Assembly (NCBI RefSeq): GCF_035974275.1
Contig: NZ_CP142422.1
Span: 4,402,001-4,466,000, forward strand
Direction of reading: 5' to 3'
Origin: Chryseobacterium sp. MYb264
GTDB lineage: Bacteria > Bacteroidota > Bacteroidia > Flavobacteriales > Weeksellaceae
Length of the DNA: 64,000 bases
In this document: in pieces, positions 43,508 through 51,520 of the stretch
Numbering within the stretch: the stretch's first letter is position 1
Layout: each line of letters starts with the position of its first letter
Notes under the pieces: generated by a model
What the model was told of the DNA's origin: nothing
Seen by the model: only the letters and a program-made list of their open reading frames with translations
The model's database searches: none
Made by a program: the position numbers and the translations under genes

Positions 43508-44476
43508 ATGGTTAATAAAAAATTAGAAAAAATGTTACAAGCAGAAATAAAAAGTCTTTTAAAAGAAGACATCAGCATATTAATAAAAGTTCCAAATTCA
43601 GCAAAACACTATCTGTGTGATTGCGGTGAAGCGAGTTTGTTGACGGTGAAAGAAGTTCAATCTGTTTCGGCGGTTTTCATCAGTCATACTCATATTGATC
43701 ATTTTTCAAATTTTGATGGAATTTTCAGACATCAGATTGGAAGCGGCGAAAAAATCGTGATTTGCGGACCGAAAAATATTCATCAACAAATTGAAGCAAG
43801 ATTAAAATCTTACACATGGAATTTAATTGATGAAAATGCGATTGAATATGAGATCCGAGAAATCGTTTCAAAGGAAGAAATTAATGTTTATCAACTTCGT
43901 CCGCCGCATTGGAATCTTGAATTTTTAAAAACTCAGAATTTCCTTTTTGAAAATGAATATGTGAATGTTGATTTCGCAATTTTGGATCACAAAACAGATT
44001 CTATCGCTTATTTATTCAAGGAAAAAGATTCAGTGACTTTCAATGAAAACGGTTCTGAATTTAAGAAAGGAAAATGGATCAGCGAATTGAAAACTGCTTT
44101 TGAAAATAATGATTCCGACAAAGAAATTGAGGTTGAAAAAACAGTGTACAAAGCTTCTGAATTATTTCATTTATTGACAAAAAATATTGGTTATAAGCTA
44201 GGAGTCATTATGGATCATTCCGTTAGTGAAGACAATTATGAAAAAATCAAAACGGTTTTCAAAGAAGCGGATTTGGTCTATATCGAAACATTTTATAAAG
44301 ATGAAGATCAGGAATTTGCGAAGATCAATTATCACAGCTTTGCATCTGCATCCGGAAAAATTATGAATGAGTGTAAAGTAAAAGATGCGATTCCAATTCA
44401 CTTTTCAAGACGATATGTTGAAAGTGATAAACTGGAAATCGAAACGGCTTTTTATAAAGCGTTTCAAAGAAATTAA
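43508..44476 (+). CDS. MBL-fold RNA-processing hydrolase (RNase Z-like)
   Basis: This 322-residue metallo-beta-lactamase-fold protein has the metal motif SHTHIDHF (H60, H62, D64, H65) and further ligands in IMDHS and PIHFSRRY. The sequence style resembles RNase Z and ElaC-like RNA hydrolases. It may trim or open ends of damaged RNA. Confidence 0.85.
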   Translation: MVNKKLEKMLQAEIKSLLKEDISILIKVPNSAKHYLCDCGEASLLTVKEVQSVSAVFISHTHIDHFSNFDGIFRHQIGSGEKIVICGPKNIHQQIEARLKSYTWNLIDENAIEYEIREIVSKEEINVYQLRPPHWNLEFLKTQNFLFENEYVNVDFAILDHKTDSIAYLFKEKDSVTFNENGSEFKKGKWISELKTAFENNDSDKEIEVEKTVYKASELFHLLTKNIGYKLGVIMDHSVSEDNYEKIKTVFKEADLVYIETFYKDEDQEFAKINYHSFASASGKIMNECKVKDAIPIHFSRRYVESDKLEIETAFYKAFQRN

Positions 44477-44539
44477 TTAAAAATATGTATTAAACTAAAA
44501 CTGCAAAAGTTACGAAAGAATTTATTCATTAAACACTCA

Positions 44540-44626
44540 ATTTGTCATTCCGGTAGGAATCTAAGCAAAGTTTTTAGAATAAAGATTTTAACAATCAACA
44601 TTTAGATTCTTTCAGAATGACAAATA
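44540..44626. repeat. long inverted repeat TTTGTCATTCCGG ... AGAATGACAAAT
   Basis: TTTGTCATTCCGGTAGGAAT at the left pairs with ATTCTTTCAGAATGACAAAT at the right. Related sequences are at 43470-43495 (partial) and 49505-49590. It is a dispersed intergenic palindrome with possible terminator-like folding. Confidence 0.65.
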
Positions 44627-44665
44627 TAACGTTTAGCTTTTGTCGTTTAAAAAACAATTAAAAAA

Positions 44666-45229
44666 ATGAAACCCAATATATTTTTCACAGCAGACCATCA
44701 TTTTGGTCACGAAAATATTATAAAATTTTCCGAAAGACCTTTTGGGTCTTTGGAACAAATGAACGAAGAACTCATCAAAAGATGGAATGAAAGAATCGGC
44801 AAGGACGATACGGTCTACCATTTGGGTGATATGAGTTTAGGTAAACCAGATTTCACAAAAGAAATTTTGGATAAATTGAATGGAAATATTCACCTGATAA
44901 AAGGTAATCACGAAGGAGCAGCTCTGACTTATCCTAAACGATTCGCTTCGATCAGAGATTATCACGAATTGAAAATTGATGAGCCTGAGAACAGCACTGG
45001 TAAACAAAAAATCATTCTTTTTCATTACGCCATGAGAACCTGGAACGGCTCACACCGAGGAGTTTGGCAACTCTACGGTCATTCACACGGAACTTTGCCG
45101 GATGATGAAATGGCTTTGAGCTTCGATGTCGGTGTAGATTGTCATAATTTCTATCCAATTTCTTACGAAGAAGTCAAGGAATTGATGAAAAAGAAAAAAT
45201 GGACGCCTCCTTTTGCTCCAAGAAATTAG
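44666..45229 (+). CDS. calcineurin-like metallophosphoesterase
   Basis: This 187-residue phosphoesterase has the classical motifs TADHHFGHENI, YHLGDMSLG, LIKGNHEG and LYGHSHG. In RNA-repair clusters such enzymes heal RNA ends by removing 2',3'-cyclic or 2'-phosphates before ligation. That role here is inferred from context. Confidence 0.88.
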   Translation: MKPNIFFTADHHFGHENIIKFSERPFGSLEQMNEELIKRWNERIGKDDTVYHLGDMSLGKPDFTKEILDKLNGNIHLIKGNHEGAALTYPKRFASIRDYHELKIDEPENSTGKQKIILFHYAMRTWNGSHRGVWQLYGHSHGTLPDDEMALSFDVGVDCHNFYPISYEEVKELMKKKKWTPPFAPRN

Positions 45230-45231
45230 TA

Positions 45232-45316
45232 AGCTGGAAGTCTGAAGCTGGAGGCTGGAGGTAAATTGCGCACTGCAAAAACTTCCCTCTTCCCGCATCC
45301 ATCTTCCAACCTTTAA
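45232..45316. repeat. intergenic repeat GCTGGAAG ... CTTCCAACC, copy before exonuclease 1
   Basis: GCTGGAAGTCTGAAGCTGGA ... CACTGCAAAAACTTCC ... CATCTTCCAACCTTTAA recurs at 45879-45951 before exonuclease 2. Partial copies occur near 39868, 37660 and 23425. The complementary ends can form a hairpin. Confidence 0.7.
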
Positions 45317-45326
45317 ACCAAAAATT

Positions 45327-45872
45327 ATGAAAACAACCAATGAAATTGTAATCATCGATTTGGAAGCCACATGTTGGGAAAACGACAGAATTCCCGCCGG
45401 ACAAAAAGTCGATATTATAGAAATAGGAATTTGCGAATTAAACAGAACAACACAGGCAATTTCCAAGAAACAAAGCATTTATGTAATTCCTGAAAGGTCT
45501 AAAATTAATAAATTTTGTACAAATCTGACCGGAATTACGCCGCAATTAATTGAAGAAAAAGGAATCTATTTCGAGGAAGCCTGTGAGAAAATCAGAGATG
45601 AATATGATTCAACTCAGCTTACCTGGGCAGGTTTTGGAAATTTTGATAAAGAACAAATCATGGAGCAATGTGATTATCTCGGCATTGAAAATCCGTTTTC
45701 CGAAAATTATATCAATGTGATGTATCAATTCAAAAATTATATCGGATTCCATAAAATGATGGGTTTAAAAAGAGCCCTGAATTATATGAATATGGATTTT
45801 GACGGCAATCATCACAGTGGAGCAGACGATGCTTACAACGCCGCCAAAATTTTGAGGGAAATTTTGCGGTGA
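45327..45872 (+). CDS. ERI1-like DEDDh 3'-5' exonuclease, copy 1
   Basis: This 181-residue DnaQ/ERI1-like exonuclease has Exo I IIDLEATCWEN (D11, E13), Exo II in LTWAGFGNFDKEQ, and Exo III HHSGADDAYNAAKI. The TCW motif after the acidic residues is typical of the ERI1 (3'hExo) group, which trims structured RNA 3' ends, including rRNA and histone mRNA in eukaryotes. A paralogue follows directly. Confidence 0.9.
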   Translation: MKTTNEIVIIDLEATCWENDRIPAGQKVDIIEIGICELNRTTQAISKKQSIYVIPERSKINKFCTNLTGITPQLIEEKGIYFEEACEKIRDEYDSTQLTWAGFGNFDKEQIMEQCDYLGIENPFSENYINVMYQFKNYIGFHKMMGLKRALNYMNMDFDGNHHSGADDAYNAAKILREILR

Positions 45873-45878
45873 ATTTGG

Positions 45879-45951
45879 GCTGGAAGTCTGAAGCTGGAGG
45901 CAGGAAGTAAATTAAACACTGCAAAAACTTCCATCTTCCAACCTTTAACAA
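45879..45951. repeat. intergenic repeat, copy before exonuclease 2
   Basis: It is very similar to 45232-45316 (GCTGGAAGTCTGAAGCTGGA, ACACTGCAAAAACTTCCATC). Gene and upstream repeat may have duplicated together. Confidence 0.65.
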
Positions 45952-45966
45952 TTAAATATTACAACA

Positions 45967-46515
45967 ATGAAAACAACAGACAATATATTAATTATAGACC
46001 TCGAAGCAACGTGTTGGGAAGACCGACCGCCGAGAGGACAGGAAAGTGAAATTATAGAAATCGGAGTTTGCATAATGGATGCAAAAACCGGTAAGATTTC
46101 CAAAAATGAGGGAATTTTAGTGAGGCCTCAATACTCGAAAGTGAGTCCGTTTTGTACGGAACTGACTTCTATTACCCAGAAAATGCTTGATGATGAAGGC
46201 ATTTTACTGGAAGACGCATTAGATATTCTGAGAGTAGAATACGATTCTGAAAACCTGACCTGGGCAAGTTACGGAAACTATGATTTGAACATGCTTCAAA
46301 ATCAAGCAAGAAGATTTCATGTAGACTATCCGTTGAGTGATGATCATATCAACGTGAAAACGTTATTCGGAGAATTGCATCCGACGGTTCGCAAAAGTGT
46401 TGGTATGGCAAGAGCTTTAGGTGAACTTAATCTCAAACTTGAAGGTACTCACCACAGAGGTGTGGATGATGCCAAAAATATTGCGAAAATATTGCATTGG
46501 TGTCTGCAGCAATAA
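45967..46515 (+). CDS. ERI1-like DEDDh 3'-5' exonuclease, copy 2
   Basis: This is a 182-residue paralogue of the preceding gene with the same motifs (IIDLEATCWED, LTWASYGNYDLN, HHRGVDDAKNIAKI). Divergence is considerable, so this is not a recent duplication and the two may have distinct substrates. A terminator follows. Confidence 0.9.
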   Translation: MKTTDNILIIDLEATCWEDRPPRGQESEIIEIGVCIMDAKTGKISKNEGILVRPQYSKVSPFCTELTSITQKMLDDEGILLEDALDILRVEYDSENLTWASYGNYDLNMLQNQARRFHVDYPLSDDHINVKTLFGELHPTVRKSVGMARALGELNLKLEGTHHRGVDDAKNIAKILHWCLQQ

Positions 46516-46549
46516 TGTAACAATTTAGCAATCTAAAAATGTAACGATG

Positions 46550-46577
46550 ACTTCCTTTTGAAAAGGGAGTTTTTTTA
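46550..46577 (+). terminator. intrinsic terminator of the repair operon
   Basis: ACTTCCTTT and AAAGGGAGT form a 9-bp stem with a TGA loop followed by seven T. It lies 34 bp after the second exonuclease. Confidence 0.85.
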
Positions 46578-46699
46578 TTGATATGACACAGGAAAATGGA
46601 GCGTTAAGAAAATTAATTCTGTGAACGTTAAGAAAATTCTACTGTTTGAGCGCGAGACAAATATTTAATCGAAGACCAAATATCAAATTCGCGCGAGTT

Positions 46700-46793
46700 T
46701 TAGAATTTTTAGAGAATAGAAATAATTTTTAGCGGAAGTTTCCAAGTCTTGAACTTTTGTTTCTTTTGTTTCAAGACAAAAGAAAATTAATAA
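46700..46793. repeat. dispersed intergenic repeat also found at 13080
   Basis: 'tagagaatagaaataatttt' and 'ccaagtcttgaacttttgtt' match the region at 13080-13165 downstream of lacI. No coding potential was recognised. Confidence 0.6.
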
Positions 46794-46803
46794 AAAAAAT
46801 ACA

Positions 46804-46840
46804 ACGCAAAAACATTGCGCAATTCCCTTTTTACTTTGCA
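46804..46840 (+). promoter_or_regulatory. shared promoter-like element before array 2 and slipin
   Basis: ACGCAAAAACATTGCGCA followed 16 nt from the TTGCG start by TTACTTTGC. The same arrangement, with the same spacing, is found before TROVE (49763) and array 3 (52288). Confidence 0.7.
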
Positions 46841-46898
46841 TTATCAAAATAAAACAACACTAAAATTTTGAAAAACAGATTTTAGTCAAAATATCAGG

Positions 46899-46982
46899 CA
46901 GGTCTTGTTGGGTGTTTCTGTACAGCACTATTGCAGGAGAATTTGTTGAGAAACATGATTTCGTTCTGTTCAGCTTGACCTG
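46899..46982 (+). ncRNA. Y-RNA-like stem at the start of array 2
   Basis: CAGGTC-TT-GTTG pairs with CAGC-TT-GACCTG: six pairs, a symmetric TT/TT internal loop, then four pairs. An inner stem GTTTCT/AGAAAC lies within. The 3' strand CTTGACC resembles the conserved 3' strand of the Ro60-binding stem of Y RNAs. Bacterial Y RNAs also carry tRNA-like domains, and permuted tRNA units follow immediately here. A TROVE protein is encoded 3 kb downstream. Assignment is inferred. Confidence 0.5.
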
Positions 46983-47014
46983 AAGGTTTGAGGAGTTTGC
47001 CAAAAAACTTCTAC

Positions 47015-47092
47015 CATGTGCTATGGGTCGGAGGTTCAAATCCTTCTATTTCCGCAAGGGAATATAACTCAGTTCGGTTAGAGTAATAGCTT
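47015..47092 (+). ncRNA. circularly permuted tRNA-like unit with CAT anticodon
   Basis: The order is 3' half then 5' half. CATGT + GCTAT (anticodon loop and stem), T-arm GGAGGTTCAAATCCTTC and acceptor TATTTCC come first. Then a GCAA tetraloop, acceptor GGGAATA (seven pairs with TATTTCC), D-arm ACTC ... GAGT and anticodon stem ATAGC (five pairs with GCTAT) follow. All four tRNA stems form only in the permuted reading. The open ends fall inside the anticodon loop. Confidence 0.75.
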
Positions 47093-47094
47093 TT

Positions 47095-47180
47095 TTTGGA
47101 TGCGTGGGTTCGACTCCCACTCTCGTTATGCACGGGATAGCTCAGTTGGTTAGAGCACTACATTTTTAACGTAGGTTGAA
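47095..47180 (+). ncRNA. circularly permuted tRNA-Lys(TTT)-like unit
   Basis: The T-arm GTGGGTTCGACTCCCAC and acceptor TCTCGT come first, then a TATGC loop, acceptor ACGGGA (six pairs), D-arm GCTCAGTTGGTTAGAGC, and the anticodon arm CTACA TTTTTAA CGTAG with TTT (one mismatch). The opening lies in the variable region, not the anticodon loop. An extra hairpin AAAATAGA/TCTATTTT and GAATATT/AATATTC follow up to about 47235. Confidence 0.65.
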
Positions 47181-47239
47181 AATAGACTCAAAATCTATTT
47201 TTTTTCGAGTTTGAATATTCTTATTAAAAATATTCATGG

Positions 47240-47636
47240 AAAAGTCTGGGATGTTTTCAGTTGTTAAATCAACATTTTGAAAAAGCCTGTAAGAAAAGAT
47301 GTTTTCTGAAAATGAAATCGAGAGGAAGAATTAATAATTCTTGGATGAATTTTCTAAAAAGGACGGTTTTCCGCGTGAGCGATGGTAACGGATACCCCGC
47401 AGTGAAGAGCGAAAGCGATGAACGAGGAGTAGAAGTGAACGTAGCGACCCAAGCTGCTGGTAAAGCGATGGCGAGGGACACGCCCAAAATCTGACTCATT
47501 AGAAACTGAATTTGAAAATTAAAATTCCGAACTCAATGAATTTTTCTGAATTGCTTTCCTTCCGCCGTTTTTGGAAGAAGAGATTCCGGATTTTCCTTTT
47601 TTATTGAAATTAATAACCATTTAAAATAGTAAAACG
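47240..47636. other. non-coding region between array 2 and slipin
   Basis: It includes a GC-richer segment (about 47370-47480: GGATACCCCGCAGTGAAGAG, GAACGTAGCGACCCAAGC) resembling a reverse, rearranged copy of the REP-like sequence at 23195. A GGAAG/CTTCC hairpin lies near 47566. A 77-codon frame here is not convincing. Confidence 0.5.
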
Positions 47637-48734
47637 ATGATAAAGAATGTACAAATTAAAGCGTATGAAACAGGTTTGGTTTTCAAAAACGGAAACCTGA
47701 TTGAGATTTTGAGAGAAGGTAATTTCTGGATTTTCGGAAGTAAATCTGTGGAAATTTATGATATGAAGTCTTTGTTTAAATCTAATACTGATCTTAATCT
47801 TTTATTGAAAAATGAAAGCCTGAAATCTCTATTGGAAGTCGTTGAAGTAAAAGACGGAGAAATCGTTCTGATGTACGAAAATGGTATTTTCAAAGAAGTG
47901 TTGAATGTTGGTCAGTATGCTTTCTGGAAAGGAATTATGAACAGAGAATTTCAAAAAATCGACTTAACGAAAGTTGAGATCACCGAGAAAATCTCCAAAA
48001 CAATCCTTGAAAATATGAAGTTGAAAAATTTCGTAAGAAAGTTCATAGTAACGAATCAATATAAAGGTATTTTGCTGATTGATGGAAAATTAATCAAAAT
48101 TCTGGAAGCCGGAACGTACTATTTCTGGAACAACGAAATTTCCATCGAAGTAAAATCTGTTGATACAAGAATGCAGCAAATGGAAATCGCGGGTCAAGAA
48201 CTGTTGACAAAAGATAAAGCGATGCTTCGTATCAATTTCTATGTGCGTTTTCAGGTGGAAAACATCGAAAAAGCGTTGATGGAAAATAAAGAATATGATA
48301 AGCAATTATATATTCTGATGCAATTGGCTTTGCGTGAATTCGTTGGAGCTTTGACATTGGATGAATTGCTTGTGAAAAAAGATTCTGTAGGAAAAGAAAT
48401 CCTTGAGAATCTGGGAAACAAAGCCGAAGATCTTGGTTTGAAAGCTTCCGATGCGGGAATCAGAGATGTTATTTTGACGGGAGAAATGAAGGAAATCATG
48501 AATCAGGTTTTGATTGCCGAGAAAAAAGCGCAGGCGAACAGCATTATGAGACGTGAAGAAACCGCTTCCACAAGAAGCTTGCTGAATACAGCGAAATTAA
48601 TGGAAGAAAACGAAACGCTTTGGAAGCTGAAAGAAATGGAATATATGGAGAAAATCGCCGACAAAATTGGAGATATCACCGTTTCCGGAAACAGCAATAT
48701 CGTTTCTCAATTGAAGGAAATCTTCGCAAAATAG
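47637..48734 (+). CDS. SPFH/Band-7 (slipin-like) protein of the RNA-repair locus
   Basis: This 365-residue protein has an SPFH domain from about 170 to 320 (FYVRFQVENIEKAL, LALREFVGALTLDELL) and a C-terminal coiled coil. No clear N-terminal membrane anchor is present. Instead a motif of the form NG-x-[LF]-x-[KE]-[IV]-L-x-x-G-x-[YF]-x-F-W repeats three times (residues about 18-34, 82-98, 149-164). Band-7 proteins of this kind are known companions of bacterial RNA-repair ligases and TROVE proteins, probably as oligomeric scaffolds. Confidence 0.88.
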   Translation: MIKNVQIKAYETGLVFKNGNLIEILREGNFWIFGSKSVEIYDMKSLFKSNTDLNLLLKNESLKSLLEVVEVKDGEIVLMYENGIFKEVLNVGQYAFWKGIMNREFQKIDLTKVEITEKISKTILENMKLKNFVRKFIVTNQYKGILLIDGKLIKILEAGTYYFWNNEISIEVKSVDTRMQQMEIAGQELLTKDKAMLRINFYVRFQVENIEKALMENKEYDKQLYILMQLALREFVGALTLDELLVKKDSVGKEILENLGNKAEDLGLKASDAGIRDVILTGEMKEIMNQVLIAEKKAQANSIMRREETASTRSLLNTAKLMEENETLWKLKEMEYMEKIADKIGDITVSGNSNIVSQLKEIFAK

Positions 48735-48756
48735 AAACTAATAACCATTACTATAG

Positions 48757-48793
48757 AGACGGGTTTTGTGAAAGCAAAGCCTGTCTTGTTTTT
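48757..48793 (+). terminator. intrinsic terminator after slipin gene
   Basis: AGACGGGTTTTG and CAAAGCCTGTCT form a 12-bp stem (two G-T pairs) with a TGAAAG loop and a T-run. Confidence 0.88.
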
Positions 48794-48924
48794 TTATATA
48801 AAGAATTAATAATTTTTTTGTTTTCCCACAGATTTCTCAGATTTACACAGATCGAATTAAAAAAGCTCAGATTAATTTCATCAAAATCTGCGTAATCTGC
48901 TAAATCAGCGAGAAATGAAATGTT

Positions 48925-49371
48925 TTATTTTTTCTCCAGCCATTCCTCATAAGAAAGCACACCCAATTCCGGTTTTCCGTTACCTTCCAAAATTGAGATA
49001 AATTCTAATTGATTTCCATCGGGATCATTAAAGTAAATTGCCAAAGCAGGCATCCATGCGAAAACCATCGGCTGAAGATTCCCGTCTTTTAAGAAATTGT
49101 AAGGTTTTAAATTTTTATTTTTTAAAAACTCAACAGAATAATTCAAAATATCTTCTATATCAGCGGTAAAAGCAAAATGTCTGGTCTGCAAATTTTCTTT
49201 CTGCTCCCATAAACCCAACATCGCTTCTTTATTTTTTCCAATCCATAAAAAAGCAATCGGACGGGTTTCGTCTCGGTGAGCCAATTCCAATCCTAAAACT
49301 TTTGTATAAAATTCGATTGCATTTTCCAAATCACTTACTTGAACATGCGTTTCATATAATCCTCTAATCAT
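48925..49371 (-). CDS. VOC-superfamily (glyoxalase/bleomycin-resistance) protein
   Basis: This 148-residue VOC protein has the pattern ETHVQVSDLENAIEFYTKVLG and the second metal-site half in AIYFNDPDGNQLEFI (His/Glu ligands). The substrate is unknown. It lies on the opposite strand between slipin and TROVE genes and is probably not part of the repair system. Confidence 0.88.
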   Translation of the reverse strand: MIRGLYETHVQVSDLENAIEFYTKVLGLELAHRDETRPIAFLWIGKNKEAMLGLWEQKENLQTRHFAFTADIEDILNYSVEFLKNKNLKPYNFLKDGNLQPMVFAWMPALAIYFNDPDGNQLEFISILEGNGKPELGVLSYEEWLEKK

Positions 49372-49762
49372 AGTTTAAAATTTTAATGAAACAAAGCTAG
49401 AAAAGAGATTCTCAAAAACTTCATCGTTCCAATTCCTTTATATAAAATGAATGATAGATAGATTGTATTTGGTTGCTGGTTGATAGTTGTTGGTTCAGCG
49501 GTATGTTTGTCATTCAGAGCGAAACGAAGTGGAGCGCGGAATCTCTGTCGCTAATAAAATTGTCTGGATTCCTACAGAATGACAAACTTTGTGTATATTT
49601 TTTAAGATTTCTTCATCATACATTTCTCTGAAAGATTATATCACAAAATTTTTATTGCAAATAAAAATCCTTGCACCTTAAAAGCAGCCTGAATTAAAAA
49701 AAACTTAGCGCCTTTGGGATTTACCAACAAAAAAATAAAAACTTTTTTACAAAAATATTAAC
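49372..49762. other. intergenic region with dispersed palindrome
   Basis: About 49505-49590 runs from GTTTGTCATTCAGAGCGAAA to GATTCCTACAGAATGACAAA, an inverted repeat related to that at 44540. No gene was recognised. Confidence 0.6.
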
Positions 49763-49800
49763 TACGCGAAAACATTGCGCAAATGCCACCTTACTTTGCA
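49763..49800 (+). promoter_or_regulatory. shared promoter-like element before TROVE gene
   Basis: ACGCGAAAACATTGCGCA, then TTACTTTGC starting 16 nt after TTGCG. It is nearly identical to the element before array 2. Confidence 0.72.
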
Positions 49801-49858
49801 TAAGAAATCAGAGAGGAAGTGATAATCCTCCAAAAATGTTTAACTAAAAACAGTAACC

Positions 49859-51376
49859 ATGAAATTTAATTTTTTAAGAAAAGAGAATAAAGTAGTAACG
49901 AACTACGAAGGTGCAAAGGCTTACACCATGACGCCTGCAGAAGAATTGTACAGTGCTGTTGTTACAACAGGATTATCAAACGCAACCTATGAAAAAGGAA
50001 ATGACAGATTGGCGAGAATTCAGTCTCTGATTCTGAAAAACGACCCGGAATTCGTTGCAAAATTAGCAATTTATGCAAGAAAAGAGATGTACTTGCGTTC
50101 GATTCCATTGGTTTTGACGACCGAATTGGCGAAACAAGCTTCGGGTACAGACTTGGTAAGCAGAACCGTTGACGGAGTTATCCAAAGAGCAGACGAAATC
50201 ACAGAATTGCTGGCATATTACCAATTGGCAAACGAAAGAACAGATTTGAAAAAATTGAACAAACTTTCAAAACAAATCCAGAAAGGTTTGGTAAAATCAT
50301 TCAATAAATTTGATGAATATCAGTTCGCAAAATACAACAGAAAAGCAGAAGTTACCTTGAAAGACGCTTTGTTTCTGGTTCACCCAAAAGCAAAAGATGA
50401 AAATCAACAGGCAATTTTCAACAAAATAGTCAACGATTCCTTGGAAACTCCATATACCTGGGAAGTTGAGCTTTCGGTGTTGGGTCAGACCAAATTTGCG
50501 GATGATGCAGAAAGAAAATCAGCTTTCAAAAGTAAATGGGAAGAATTGATTTTCAGTAACAAATTGGGTTATATGGCCACTTTGAGAAACCTTAGAAATA
50601 TTCTGGAAGCAGATGTTTCTCCTGAAGCGATGAACAAAGTGTGCAACTATTTGTCAGATGAAAGAGCGGTGAGAAATTCAAAACAATTGCCATTCAGATT
50701 TTTGGCTGCATATAGAGAATTGAAAAATATCGATTCAAAATACACTTCATCCATCATGGAAGCATTGGAAAATGCAGTGATGGTGAGTGCGAAAAACATC
50801 AAAGGTTTTGGTTTTGATACTTCGGTCGTGATCGCGGCAGACGTTTCAGGTTCGATGCAGCAACCGGTTTCTCCGAAATCTAAAGTATTGTTGTACGATA
50901 TCGGTTTGCTGATGTCGATGATGTTGCAGTCACAATGCAAAAACGTGATTACTGGTATGTTCGGTGACACCTGGAAGAGAGTTCCGATACCTAAAAGCGG
51001 CATTTTGACCAACGTAGATGCTTTCTATAAAAGAGAAGGTGAGGTGGGGTATTCCACAAACGGTTATCTGGTGATCGAAGATTTGCTGAACAGACGTGAA
51101 AAAGTGGATAAAATAATGCTATTCACCGATACTCAACTATGGAACAGCAACGGAGGTAGAAATTCTTTTGAAAATTCATGGAATCAGTATAAAAGTTTCA
51201 ACCCGAATGCAAAACTATATATCTTTGACTTGGCGGGTTACGGAAAACAGCCGTTGGATGTCAGAAAAAATGAGGTATACCTTATCGCAGGTTGGTCCGA
51301 TAAAATTTTCGATGTACTGAATGCTTTGGAAGACCGAAAATCTGCTGTAGAAATGATTAAAAAAGTAGTGCTGTAA
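49859..51376 (+). CDS. TROVE/Ro60-like RNA-binding protein with vWA domain
   Basis: This is a 505-residue Ro60 orthologue-type protein. The N-terminal HEAT-repeat ring (about 20-310) forms the RNA-binding TROVE domain. The C-terminal vWA domain (about 320-500) has the intact MIDAS motif DVSGS (328-332). Ro proteins bind Y RNAs on the outside of the ring and single-stranded ends of misfolded RNA in the central hole. In bacteria they assist rRNA maturation and RNA decay with exonucleases. It has its own copy of the shared promoter-like element. The arrays offer candidate cognate RNAs. Confidence 0.93.
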   Translation: MKFNFLRKENKVVTNYEGAKAYTMTPAEELYSAVVTTGLSNATYEKGNDRLARIQSLILKNDPEFVAKLAIYARKEMYLRSIPLVLTTELAKQASGTDLVSRTVDGVIQRADEITELLAYYQLANERTDLKKLNKLSKQIQKGLVKSFNKFDEYQFAKYNRKAEVTLKDALFLVHPKAKDENQQAIFNKIVNDSLETPYTWEVELSVLGQTKFADDAERKSAFKSKWEELIFSNKLGYMATLRNLRNILEADVSPEAMNKVCNYLSDERAVRNSKQLPFRFLAAYRELKNIDSKYTSSIMEALENAVMVSAKNIKGFGFDTSVVIAADVSGSMQQPVSPKSKVLLYDIGLLMSMMLQSQCKNVITGMFGDTWKRVPIPKSGILTNVDAFYKREGEVGYSTNGYLVIEDLLNRREKVDKIMLFTDTQLWNSNGGRNSFENSWNQYKSFNPNAKLYIFDLAGYGKQPLDVRKNEVYLIAGWSDKIFDVLNALEDRKSAVEMIKKVVL

Positions 51377-51394
51377 AAGGCACTGCTTTTAAAA
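51361..51394 (+). terminator. hairpin spanning the TROVE stop codon
   Basis: AAAAGTAGTGC and GCACTGCTTTT form an 11-bp stem (one T-G pair). The TAA stop lies in the loop. The following sequence is A-rich, so it may be a weak terminator. Confidence 0.55.
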
Positions 51395-51420
51395 TAAAAA
51401 ACTAATAACTATATTTTTTA

Positions 51421-51497
51421 GGAGCTATTTCCCGCTTTCCACTATATCTTTTGTTTCGCTTTGCTACACAAAAGGATGTCGTTGCAATCGGGGCTAG
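51421..51497. repeat. REP-like intergenic repeat, second copy
   Basis: GGAGCTATTTCCCGCTTTCC ... GTCGTTGCAATCGGGGCTAG shares both ends with the repeat at 23195-23335. It is immediately upstream of the HEPN-like gene. Confidence 0.65.
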
Positions 51498-51520
51498 AAC
51501 AAAAAAACTGTATAATTATT

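Noticed and set aside
46804..46840. Sigma-54 promoter
   Set aside because: The TTGC part fits, but the TGGC box at the right distance is missing in all copies. A TAnnTTTG-like -7 element fits better.
47056..47131. Linear tRNA with AAGGGAA/TCTCGTT acceptor
   Set aside because: Two mismatches in the acceptor and no anticodon stem. The permuted reading gives full acceptor and anticodon pairing with the flanking sequence.
47261..47494. 77-codon ORF between array 2 and slipin
   Set aside because: It spans a REP-like repeat and has no recognisable protein features.
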